Assembly: GCA_001839685.1 (NCBI GenBank)
Contig: MLAK01000596.1
Coordinates: 25,583-89,582 of the forward strand
Source of the DNA: Tritrichomonas foetus
Taxonomy: Eukaryota > Parabasalia > Tritrichomonadida > Tritrichomonadidae
Length of the DNA stretch: 64,000 nt
Direction: 5' to 3'
The position numbers and the translations under genes are program-made. How positions within the stretch are numbered: the stretch's first letter is position 1; each line of letters starts with the position of its first letter. Of the stretch, positions 37,037 to 46,341 are shown one piece after another. The notes under the pieces were generated by a model. That model did no database searches. It saw only the letters and a list, made by a program, of their open reading frames with translations, and was not told the origin of the DNA.

Positions 37037-39836
37037 TTTTCTTTTTGAGTGTTCACTTTTTCAAGCTGATCAAGATTCTGTGAATATATATAATTTTATC
37101 AGAAATATTGTTTTTACTTTTTCAATGAAATCTGATAACTCATCAGATTTTTTTTTTTTTTTTTAAAAAAAAAAAATAAAAAAATCAGAAATTACTTTAA
37201 ATTGTTGATTAAAAAAAGTTTGTATTTTTGGAGGAACTTCGTAGATATTTATGAGAAAACGTCGACTCTGAAAAAGTAGAATGGCCAATTTTAATTTCAT
37301 AAAAGGTCTTAGACAAAAGAAAAAGTGAAGAAAATCAATAAATAAGGATTCATGAATGATTTATTGAATTAATATTTTGTGAGAAAAGCATTGATTTATT
37401 TTAATTATGACAGAATACTGCTTTTTGATAAATAACGACTGAAAATATTTTATTGAATTATTGACAGTTCTCATAGAAATAACCGTGAAAGTAGTTTCGT
37501 TTTTATTCTTTAAATTAAAATATTTTTTTAATTCATTTAATTTTCTGTTCTTCTCTCTGTAAATTCAGAATTTCTTTCAAAAGATATTCTGAAAATTCGA
37601 AGATAAGAAGAAAAGCCCATAAATTTTGTAATTGATTGAAAATCTCAACTTCAGAAAGTTCTAACGTGAGCTTAGCCACGTGTTTCGAATATTCATTTTT
37701 TTGGTCGCTTTTGTTTTCCCGATTGAAACTTTAAAATCTTCATTTTTATATTTTGACAAATTAAATCAGAGTTTCCCGTATAATGATAGATAAATTGAGA
37801 CATCTTTGAAAATCGATTAGAAAAAGTTCGCCAATATCCAAATATTTCTTAAGAAATTTTTATATTTTCAAAGAATATAATTTATCCATCTTTATACTCG
37901 AAACTCTGAATAAAATCTTATATGCGAGCAGAGTTTACCAGGAAACAGTAATCTTGCCGCACTCACGATATCACTCTTTTAACCGGAGTTAAATCATTAG
38001 ACTCATTTGTAAAATTGTTGGTAATTTGATGCTCTTCCATTTTGTCACATTTTTTGTTTTAATTGAACATGTTACTGGTATAATTCGTTAATATATATGT
38101 TTTAGTTAAAATTCTTTCAAAGGAATTATAATAAGATTAGTCATTAACGAGATAAATCCTAAATAATCACTTGAATTTATTTGAGGAAAGCATCGAAAAA
38201 GTTATTTTTTCAAAACATAATCCGAAGCATCCTTCAATTTTGAATGCAGAACTCTAAATTAATCATTCAATAGATGTGATTCTCCATAAAAATAAATAAA
38301 TGGATTGTTGTCCAATGCATTTTTCATGATATTTTCCAGATGTAAAAATGAATCAGGATTATCATAGATGGTTAAAATGTTCCACATCAACCGTTGGTTG
38401 ATTAAGATTTTCGAGCATAACGAGATATAAATTTATTTTCTAAAGAATATAAAATTTTCTTAAGATATATTTTGCTGTTAATGAACTTTTTCTAATAAAC
38501 TTTTAAAAGATGCATCAATTTATCTATCATTATACAGGAAACTATGAGTTGAACTGTTGAATTATTTTTATTTTTTATTTTTATTTTTTATTTATATTTC
38601 CGCTCCCTTATATTTCAGAATGTACATCAATAGTGGTGAAGATAATCGAACCTCGATGACATTATATTGGGGTTCATTGAAATTGTCCTCTTGTTTTGAA
38701 TGCCAACATTGAAATTGACTTCTGAAAAATTTATTTTATAAAATAAATTACTAATTTTCTGAACTAACGACTTTGAATCATGTGATCAATAAATTGATAA
38801 CTCCATCAAAATTCTCAAATTTTCAATTCTCAAAAAATATGGTTATTATCTCCCACTTTTTGAATTGTAAAATAGTCATACACTTTTCGCATTTACCGTC
38901 AACTCAAGCATAATTTATGATTCTTTGTATGAAAAAACATAAAAATCCATTTCTTTGTTTTAGTCGCAATTCTATCAATTCAACTTCGTTATTTCAATGT
39001 TGAAATAATAAATTTTATGAGATATCAGTATGTTTCATTTTCAAGGGTGATAACATATTAAATTGTTTACTTTATTTTGTTCACAATTATTTTGAAAAGA
39101 AAAGTATATACATGCCTTCATATTGAATAGAAATAAAAATGGCATATTTCTTTGAGAAAAAATTAAAAAAAAATTCATATTTCTAGAATTTGAAAACATG
39201 GATAGGTGAATAATCGAGAAATAAAATCATATTCCTCGGCTAGATTGATCTTTACTAAAATAAAAGAACAATACAATAATTTATTTTGGAAATAACTCAT
39301 TTTGTAGTGATTCAAATATAATGAAAATTTTGAATTAAAAACATTACTTATATATCAAAAATCTCATCGAGGCGATTTCCAAAATATCTAATCGTGAGCA
39401 TTTTAAAATATACAATAACGTCATTTTCGATTCGATCTGATTATATCGATAATCAGGAAAAAAGAGTAACTTTTTCATTACTTTTACCATCTAAAATTTG
39501 AAAAGTAAAGTGTCATATGTGATTTCTTCACAATATTTTTGTGACAGAATAATCCTCAAAACGAAAAAATATCTCCAGATGAGGATTTTATAATAGGTTT
39601 CCATATGGTTTAAAATAATTTGAAAATTGAACAGAAAAATCTGATAGAGGCGATTTGTAACATATTGAGAATTTACAGAAATGCAACATTAATCCATTGC
39701 CTTTTAATGTTTCTCCAAGCATATAAAATATTTTAAGCTTTTAATTAATAAACAAATTATATTTCATGGAATAATATCCTTTTGATGTGTGTAATCACCT
39801 AAACAAAAAACTTGATAACAAAATATGAAGAATACT
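37037..39836. other. 2.8-kb gene desert
   Basis: No frame with coding character was seen on either strand. It holds homopolymer tracts (T/A run near 37148-37178), a T-rich low-complexity stretch near 38565-38600, and a palindrome TTTAAC-cgga-GTTAAA at 37978-37993 in a slightly GC-richer stretch. A B-box-like GGTTCGATT on the minus strand near 38652 has no matching A box. No decayed gene could be recognised. Confidence 0.5.
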
Positions 39837-41126
39837 TTACTCTATTTTTCTTATCACCATTCCTGTGGCAAGTTTAGGAACAAACCAAGTACTCTTTGGT
39901 GGCATTATAGCTCCACTATCAGAAACATCAAATAATTGATGAATCTGAATTGGTGGAATCGCAAAAGCTATTCTATCATCTGTTCCTGCTTCCTCTTCAA
40001 GTCCATGAATATCTCTTGTTCCACCAACAAACATGATATTTTTCGCTGATCTCAAGTCTTCAATGCCAAAAATTGGTGATAAAATAAAATCTGTCAGAAT
40101 TTTGGAATCAATTTGATCAACAGGTTTATCAGTCAAAAACTTTCCAACAAAATCAAGCTTAAACCACTTTCCTCTGAGGTACATTGAAAATGTATGCAGG
40201 TTGATTGGTCGTGCATGATGGAACTTTAAGAAGGTGTGAGTAATTGGCTCTTCTTCACCTGTATAGGGTGAAACTTTGAATCCATTTTCAGTGATTCTCT
40301 GGATCAAATCGTCTGTCTTCATTGTAACATTTGTAATAATTCTATTATAATCAATTACACATAATTCTGTATCTGCGAAAATTGCAGCCATGAAATAGCA
40401 GAATGGTTCATCGCCCTTAAAGTCATCACCGGCTGCTGCTTTTCTCTCTTCGTATACATTATAAGCAGATGCGCATCTATGGTGACCATCTGCAATATAC
40501 AATTTATCGATTGTTCCAAATAATCTGACAACTTCATTCACCTCCTGCTCATCTTCGATAAACCAAAGCTCATGGTCAGTGTTATCAAAATCTAGGTGAC
40601 TGGCACGATTTGGAATGCCGCTACATAATTTTCTAACATATTCACTCACCTCCTGATTTTCATTGCTACGATAAGCTAAGAAAACTGAACCAACATTACT
40701 ATTTTGAATTCGTGTGGTGATTGTACGATCTTCTTCTGGCGCTTTCCTTGTTTCTTCATGCTTTTTAATCATTCCACTTTTATATTGTTCGAGAGAGCAA
40801 AGAGCAAAAATGCCACATTGCTGGTGATCTCCTAAATGCTGTCTGTATGCGTAGAATCCTGGTTTGTCACGCTGTACAAAAAGTTTGTTGGATATCCATT
40901 TTTCGAGATTATCGGCGCCTCTTTGGTAGACTTGTGGATGGGTTGACTCGACACCTGGGAATTCGATTTCTGGACGAGTAATGTGAATAACGCAATCTGG
41001 CTTTTCTTTGCCCATTTCGCTCGCCTCCTCTCTGTTCAAAACGTCATAAGGCGGGGCTATAACTTCAGCAATATGTGATTCAGGTGGTATATACCCTTTG
41101 AAAGGTTTAACGATGATTCCTGTCAT
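39837..41126 (-). CDS. DUF1015 family protein (SerK-like fold), bacterial type
   Basis: The protein has 429 residues, full family length. DUF1015 proteins are mostly bacterial and share a ParB/sulfiredoxin-type fold with the free serine kinase SerK. Conserved blocks are present: IAPPYDVL (about 23-30), KKHEETRKAPEEDR (121-134) and the hallmark IADGHHRCASA (211-221). In several bacteria, as I recall, the family sits beside serA and serC of phosphoserine biosynthesis. Trichomonads use O-phosphoserine for cysteine synthesis, so a serine-phosphorylating role is a reasonable but untested idea. There is no targeting sequence; it is probably cytosolic. TCATT lies 5 nt before the ATG at 41126, so the gene has a native promoter. 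It was probably acquired by lateral transfer; base composition matches its neighbours, so the transfer would be old. Confidence 0.85.
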   Translation of the reverse strand: MTGIIVKPFKGYIPPESHIAEVIAPPYDVLNREEASEMGKEKPDCVIHITRPEIEFPGVESTHPQVYQRGADNLEKWISNKLFVQRDKPGFYAYRQHLGDHQQCGIFALCSLEQYKSGMIKKHEETRKAPEEDRTITTRIQNSNVGSVFLAYRSNENQEVSEYVRKLCSGIPNRASHLDFDNTDHELWFIEDEQEVNEVVRLFGTIDKLYIADGHHRCASAYNVYEERKAAAGDDFKGDEPFCYFMAAIFADTELCVIDYNRIITNVTMKTDDLIQRITENGFKVSPYTGEEEPITHTFLKFHHARPINLHTFSMYLRGKWFKLDFVGKFLTDKPVDQIDSKILTDFILSPIFGIEDLRSAKNIMFVGGTRDIHGLEEEAGTDDRIAFAIPPIQIHQLFDVSDSGAIMPPKSTWFVPKLATGMVIRKIE

Positions 41127-41128
41127 GA

Positions 41129-41133
41129 AATGA
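41129..41133 (-). promoter_or_regulatory. Initiator-like TCATT
   Basis: The putative +1 A is at 41131, 5 nt before the DUF1015 ATG at 41126. Confidence 0.45.
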
Positions 41134-41439
41134 ATTTCATTTCACTTTCGAACTTCGGATTTAAATTTCAATGGATCGAATTCATTTTTTTGTGAATGTG
41201 ATTTCAAAAGAACATTCTTTTGAATTTATAATCTCACAAACATTCAAAAAAAAATGGCTTTGAATAATCAATATCTCATTCGTGTTTGTTTCATCATATG
41301 TGTTCACATCAAGAGAATTCTTAAAATGTGAAATTTTGCATGAAATATATACAAAAATGTCATCATGTCGTTGAATTCGACATAAATCTTCAGAAATGTT
41401 AAGATTCTTTCACTTGTGTTATCAATCAATTTTCTGAAT

Positions 41440-41831
41440 TTTTGTGTGAATTGTATCAATCTTAATTCTCACTGGAATTTTTCTTTCAATCCTGTGAGTT
41501 ATCTGGTCGGATATCATTGAAACTCCAACTTCGTGGTTCACTTTTTCAAATCAATTTGTCTTTTTAAAATGTCATGTGAGAAAGAAACCACCTCGCTTCA
41601 GAAATATCGAAGATGGATTTTACTACGCGTGGTGGTACAATTCATCATTTTACATATTTAAAACAAATTGGCAGGCACAAACGCATCATTCATGGCAAAA
41701 TGCCGACATTCTGCCAAGAAATACACCAATACAAGTAATTGACCACAAAAATTAATGTTGAAAAATCAGTCACTTCATTTCTCACAATTTGAAGATTGGC
41801 CGACCAGATATAACGATAAATTCACACAAAA
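41440..41831. mobile_element. Possible small inverted-repeat element (MITE-like)
   Basis: TTTTGTGTGAATT at 41440-41452 is the exact reverse complement of 41819-41831. ATCTGGTCGG at 41501-41510 is the exact reverse complement of 41800-41809, and the match extends as GTTAT(AT)CTGGTCGG. Two nested arm pairs enclose a GC-richer core. No target-site duplication could be seen. Confidence 0.4.
41498..41755 (+). pseudogene. ATG-less open frame with coding character
   Basis: Eighty-five sense codons lie between a TGA at 41495 and a TAA at 41753-41755, with no Met at all. The translation is rich in aromatic residues (EDGFYYAWWYNSSFYIF, then TNWQAQTHHSWQNADILP), and its base composition rises above the surroundings between about 41580 and 41735. 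This looks like a remnant of a protein-coding segment, or an exon without its start. I do not recognise the protein. It lies inside the inverted-repeat element. Confidence 0.4.
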
Positions 41832-42494
41832 TGTTATAGCATTCTATTTTTGAATCAATTGACAAGAACAAAATTCTGAAAAAATAAATTATTTTCTATG
41901 ATTTAGTTGTTTAGAAAATGCTTCTTTATCAAGAAATCATTTCATGTTTTTTAAAAAATTCCTTCCGAATGAACATTTGATTTTGATTTTGATTTTCTTA
42001 TCTTGAATTTCAATGAGGTGAAGTATACGATAAATTTTGAATACGAAAATAAACGGGTTCACATCAAAACGATAATATTTGAACTTTTACCATATGCCAA
42101 ACTTATTGTGAAGATTGTATACAAAAAAGTGAAGTGAGTTTGTTTCAAATTGACGAAATGAGGTCATCATCTGAACTTCATTTCCCGAATATTGAATGTG
42201 GCCTACTATCCACATTTATAAGGAAAAGAAAAATAATAAAGTTGCGAATTCATATTATAATATTTCCAAAAAAATGCTTGATAATTTGATGAAAAAAATT
42301 TTTTCAAGTAGACAAGCAAGTCAAAAGATGGTATAGAAAATAAAGAACCCGTTTAGAGAGATATCAATTTTGCATAATTTCATTCAAACTATGAACACCA
42401 TAAAACGATGAATTAGGAAATTTTACTTGGAATGTCATAGTTAATATTAGATAGCTATTTAATATGTTTAAACTCATCATGATTTTGATGACCT

Positions 42495-42552
42495 CACATA
42501 TACGAATTCCTGGGTTTTGATTTGGTCGTGGAGACCCAGTTTCAAATATGTG
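42495..42552. repeat. Hairpin candidate
   Basis: CACATAT (42495-42501) pairs with ATATGTG (42546-42552). Within it GAA pairs with TTC, and CTGGGT (42510-42515) pairs with ACCCAG (42534-42539), leaving an 18-nt loop. It lies in the spacer downstream of the cytochrome b5 gene. It could be part of a structured RNA. Confidence 0.4.
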
Positions 42553-42672
42553 CTTAACACTTTATATCCGCACTTTTTCAGGCAATGAGGTTGGAGATAA
42601 TTTTTATGGAAAAAAAAGATCAAAATTTGAATGCCGAATAGGTGACAAATATTGAATAGAAAAATGGCAAAG

Positions 42673-42975
42673 TTATGCCAAACGTCCAATTTTCAAGTGC
42701 TCCACTACTTTTGCGTCAACGTGTGGATGCCTCTCCATAAATGCTTCGGTAATGTCGTCTCCTGCGCCAAAAGTGATGCAATCAATACCGCCGGGGTGCT
42801 TTTGAAGATATGGCGTAATGTTGTAAACATATCCTTTAAAAGAGACCCAACAATCGTCGTTAGATTTGTGTTGACTTAATTCCTCTTTTGTGATTATCCT
42901 TTCTTCCATGCTATCCTTATTTTCTGTGTTTTGAACATTGTCGCTGTGATTTTCAATCGAGGCATTACATCCCAT
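42673..42975 (-). CDS. Cytochrome b5-domain protein with N-myristoylation motif
   Basis: The protein has 100 residues from the ATG at 42975 (the frame extends ten codons up to a TTG). The start MGCNAS fits N-myristoylation (Gly2, Ser6), and Cys3 is a natural palmitoylation site, so dual acylation to a membrane is likely. A linker of about 25 residues precedes a cytochrome b5 domain: TKEELSQHKSNDDCWVSFKGYVYN, the heme-binding HPGG (His60) and a second His at 83 in FMERHPHV, spaced as in the CYB5R4/Ncb5or type (F-x3-H, then V and LKIGRL). Such domains shuttle electrons to desaturases, P450s or reductases. No reductase is fused and no membrane helix follows. Trichomonads do not make heme, so a heme protein here must rely on scavenged heme. 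The upstream context is TTTTTCATC. Confidence 0.85.
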   Translation of the reverse strand: MGCNASIENHSDNVQNTENKDSMEERIITKEELSQHKSNDDCWVSFKGYVYNITPYLQKHPGGIDCITFGAGDDITEAFMERHPHVDAKVVEHLKIGRLA

Positions 42976-43238
42976 ATTCGACCTTGAGATGAAAAACAGA
43001 ATCAATAAAGAAACTAATCGGTATCGTTAAGGTCAAATTTTGATAACAATGGCCAAATACACACGAAAATCTGATCCTGTGGTTATCGTCAACGATTTTA
43101 GTGCATAAACAAAAACAATTATATATATCATAATCACTATATACTCGCGTGAGTGAAGCAGTTTATTGTATTAACGGACATCGATTCAATCAAAAATACA
43201 GTTAAGAAAAGAAAAATACCGGAATCAGCTAGTTTACA

Positions 43239-45674
43239 TTATTGAATAATCATAATCTTGTTTAAAGTATAGTGAAGATCCCTATACTTGTTTCGATAAA
43301 TATCAGTTGTTTCATCAGGATGAGTTTCAAACCATTCTTTGCATTCATACAAAGATGTCTTAAATTGTTCAATATCAGATTGGCCAAGTCTTTTAATTTT
43401 ATTTTCATCATTGATTGCTTTTTCAGCCCTTTCTATGAAATACTTCAGTTCAGTCTTAATTTCTAAAACTTTTTTCATTAAATCGTCTGTTGATTTTCCT
43501 TTTTGTGCAATTTCATGCATTTGATCAACCTCTTCTTTACTCAAGTTTCCTTTATTTTCAACACTAACCGTCACAGATGCGTTTGTAGTTAAATCTTTTC
43601 CTGTAACTATCAAAATTCCATTTTCATCAAGATTCATTGTGACCTCGATTTTCGGAACTCCACGAGCTGCCTGTTGAATTCCAGTAATTGTTACATGTCC
43701 AAGCTTGATATTGTCTGCAGCAATCGGTCTTTCACCTTCAATAATATCGAAACCAACATTTTTCTGATCATCTTTAACTGTTGTTGCTAATGTTGTGTTT
43801 GATGCCGGAAGTTTGGAACCACTTGGAATGATCACTGTCACACCGCCATCATGTGCAGATATACCAAGTGATAATGTGACGGTATCAACTATAGAAATGC
43901 CTTTAAGTTTTCCTTTCATAATTGCTCCTTGCATGGCGAGACCAGCAACAACTGCGTTTTCATCAATATCATATAATTCAACGTCTTCACCAAAGAAGTC
44001 TTGAATTATTTTTCTAACACGTGGTATCTTTGTTGAGCCACCACTTAAAACAATAGTTTTAATTTCATCTCGTTGAATTTCACTATCTTCTGGAAAGATT
44101 TTTTCAAGTGGTGGCGTACATTGTTCAAATAAACTTTCACAAATTTCTTCAAATTGTTCACGTGTCAAATGTGCATTCAAATCTGTATCGTCGACAATTT
44201 GAGGAATTGAAATATCGACTTCTTCTTGAGTAGATAATAAAATTTTGGCTTTTTCAGCTTCTTGTGTCAGTTTTCGCATGGCAATAGAATTTTTCGTGAT
44301 GTCAATTCCAGTTTCTTCCAAAAAATCTTGTGCAAGTTTCATTGAAAGCAATCGATCGAAATCAATACCACCGAGTTGTGTATTTCCTGCATTTCGAACT
44401 GTTGTCGATTGACCACCTTCAAGATGCATGAGTGAAACATCAAGCTTACCACCTCCCATGTCATAAACCACAACATGTCGGGCTTCGTCACCCATATTCT
44501 TCAAATTATAAGATGCTGCTGCTGCTGCTGGCTCGTTGACAATTCTCAACACGTTTAATCCGGCAATTCGACCAGCATCTCTTGTTGCTTTCCTCTGAGC
44601 ATTAGTAAAGTATGCTGGTACGCTAATGACAGCATCTTTGACTTCTTCTCCCATCTGAGCAGACACGATATCCTTGATATGGGAAAGTAGCATAGCTGTA
44701 AGTTGCTCAAATGTATACTTTTGTGGTTCGCCATCTTTTCCTGGAATTTCAACAACTGGTCTGCCGCTTTTTTCATCTTTGCTGACTTTGTATGGTAATG
44801 TGTCGAGGATTGTTTCAAGGTTTGGATCAGAAAAATCACGACCAATAATTCGCTTCATTGCAGTAATTATAACGACTTGCTCATCGTTTTTGCATGATAT
44901 TGGAACAACACCAACAACTTTTTCGTCGCCGTCAAAAACGACAGCCGATTCAAGAACGTTGCTAGGACTACTTTCAATTGTATCGTCATGTAAAATGGAA
45001 TATCGCGTGAATGTTGTTCCCAAATCAATGCCGACAGCGAATCTTGACATTTTTTGTGGTTCACCTTCGTCTTCTTCCTCATATTCATACTCATCGAGAT
45101 ATTCACCATTTGGCCCAATCTTTCGCCTTCTTCCAGGTCGATGACCAATGTTTTCATCATCTTCATAAATGATTTCACCATTAGGTCCTCTTCTGAACCT
45201 TCTTCCATTTTCATCGTATTCATAATCATCTTCCCTCTTTCGTGTCATCCTCATAGTTCGAGAACCATTCATGATTGGAAGGTTTGGTAGATTTCCATGA
45301 TCCATGTAAATATTAATGGCCCTTAAAACTGTATATGTTGCATTTATATCTCCCCAAACAACCTCATCTGGTTTAACCGAGCCTGGCTTGATATACAAAT
45401 TATTTTTGAGGATCATCAAAACTGCACCAACGTTCTTTCTTTTGTCACGAACATTCTGTGGATTTTTTACCCATGGCATTGGAAAAGATTTTTGTGTGAC
45501 AGATTCAACTAATTGGCACATCTTAACGCCATCGCAAAAATCGTAATACAGGTCGTCGCATTCGATTCCATGTGAATTAAGCCACGATATCATTTCTTCG
45601 ATTGGATCCCTCTTTGCTTTGTTTTCGAAATATTTTGATTTAGAAAAGGTATTATTCATTTTGATATCTTTCAT
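43239..45674 (-). CDS. Calponin-homology domain - HSP70 fusion protein
   Basis: The protein has 811 residues in one unbroken frame. Residues about 22-124 form a calponin-homology domain: DPIEEMISWLNSHGI, DFCDGVKMCQLVESV, and a closing helix ATYTVLRAINIYM. Residues 125-208 are a charged linker with two copies of a Gly-Pro-Asn-Gly-Glu motif (163-167 and 187-191) embedded in Arg-rich and Asp/Glu/Tyr-rich sequence. Residues 209-811 are a complete cytosolic-type HSP70: GIDLGTT (215-221), VNEPAAAA, the adenosine/phosphate motifs, LSGGSTKIPRVRKII, a substrate-binding domain (VTLSLGISAHDGG) and a helical lid. The phosphate-2 motif is DMGGGKLD (405-412), with Lys where HSP70s have Thr. There is no EEVD end; it closes NKIMIIQ. 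CH domains bind actin or tubulin, so the protein may be a chaperone anchored to the cytoskeleton. An internal Met at 209 could start a plain HSP70. Confidence 0.9.
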   Translation of the reverse strand: MKDIKMNNTFSKSKYFENKAKRDPIEEMISWLNSHGIECDDLYYDFCDGVKMCQLVESVTQKSFPMPWVKNPQNVRDKRKNVGAVLMILKNNLYIKPGSVKPDEVVWGDINATYTVLRAINIYMDHGNLPNLPIMNGSRTMRMTRKREDDYEYDENGRRFRRGPNGEIIYEDDENIGHRPGRRRKIGPNGEYLDEYEYEEEDEGEPQKMSRFAVGIDLGTTFTRYSILHDDTIESSPSNVLESAVVFDGDEKVVGVVPISCKNDEQVVIITAMKRIIGRDFSDPNLETILDTLPYKVSKDEKSGRPVVEIPGKDGEPQKYTFEQLTAMLLSHIKDIVSAQMGEEVKDAVISVPAYFTNAQRKATRDAGRIAGLNVLRIVNEPAAAAASYNLKNMGDEARHVVVYDMGGGKLDVSLMHLEGGQSTTVRNAGNTQLGGIDFDRLLSMKLAQDFLEETGIDITKNSIAMRKLTQEAEKAKILLSTQEEVDISIPQIVDDTDLNAHLTREQFEEICESLFEQCTPPLEKIFPEDSEIQRDEIKTIVLSGGSTKIPRVRKIIQDFFGEDVELYDIDENAVVAGLAMQGAIMKGKLKGISIVDTVTLSLGISAHDGGVTVIIPSGSKLPASNTTLATTVKDDQKNVGFDIIEGERPIAADNIKLGHVTITGIQQAARGVPKIEVTMNLDENGILIVTGKDLTTNASVTVSVENKGNLSKEEVDQMHEIAQKGKSTDDLMKKVLEIKTELKYFIERAEKAINDENKIKRLGQSDIEQFKTSLYECKEWFETHPDETTDIYRNKYRDLHYTLNKIMIIQ

Positions 45675-46341
45675 TTAGCATGTCATGATTATTTTATTTC
45701 TGACACTTTTGTTAATAAAGTACTCAAAAAATGAACTTTTTCATAGTGATCATTTTACACTAATATTTCAAAAATTGATTTTTAAACGTATAATCCAATA
45801 TTTTGGCGCTCAGTGTTTCTATAATGTATGAGAACAGTATCGAATATAATTCTGAAGAGGTATTTGACTGAAATAATTGGAAATAGAATGATTCTTGTCC
45901 AATCCATGTATTTTACCAGTAAATATGGTCTTCTTCAATAATTACATCAATGATACGAAAAAGTTAATGAGTGGATGTGAAGCGGTCATTTATACATTCA
46001 ATCATTATAATTGAAAAACTTTGATTTTCTGAAGCTAACAGTCTTTAGCATCATATATAAATCTTTCATAAAGCATTCAAAAAGATAAAGCAAATATTTA
46101 ATTTCTGTGGAAAATAATAAGTGGATGATGGAGATAGAGAAAATATATTTGTTTCAAATTCAAAGATGGAAATGATTTAAATTTTATTCAAAATTTAATC
46201 GAATATTTTTTTTTTTTGAAAACATCGAACAGACATTGAGGGGGAAAAAAAATAAATGATATTCAAATAGAAAATAGATTGAAAGAAGGCTTCAGAAAAA
46301 AAAGAAAAGAAGGAAACTCAAATTTTTCAAAAAGTAAAAAA
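45675..46341. other. Divergent promoter region, CH-HSP70 and phosphatase genes
   Basis: A 667-bp AT-rich stretch. TTTAAACGT at 45781-45789 (ACGTTTAAA on the HSP70 strand) is a variant of the element before three other genes but lies 107 nt from the ATG. A TTG-started frame from 46279 is a low-complexity extension of the phosphatase. Confidence 0.45.

Larger units (their letters stand above)
41127..42672. other. 1.5-kb spacer with an inverted-repeat element and a hairpin
   Basis: See 41440-41831 (inverted-repeat element with an open-frame remnant) and 42495-42552 (hairpin). The rest is AT-rich without gene signals. Confidence 0.5.

Noticed and set aside
38640..38670. Second tRNA-like B box (GGTTCGATT on the minus strand)
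   Set aside because: The last B-box positions do not match and no A box lies at tRNA distance.
42585..42620. U4 snRNA-like stretch GCAATGAGGTT with Sm-like AATTTTTATGG
   Set aside because: The second half of the kink-turn and the U6-pairing regions are absent; short similarity only.
43239..45674. That the CH-HSP70 fusion is a read-through of two genes
   Set aside because: There is no stop or frame change, the linker is protein-like with an internal repeat, and the CH domain is complete. Kept as a fusion, with transcript evidence requested.
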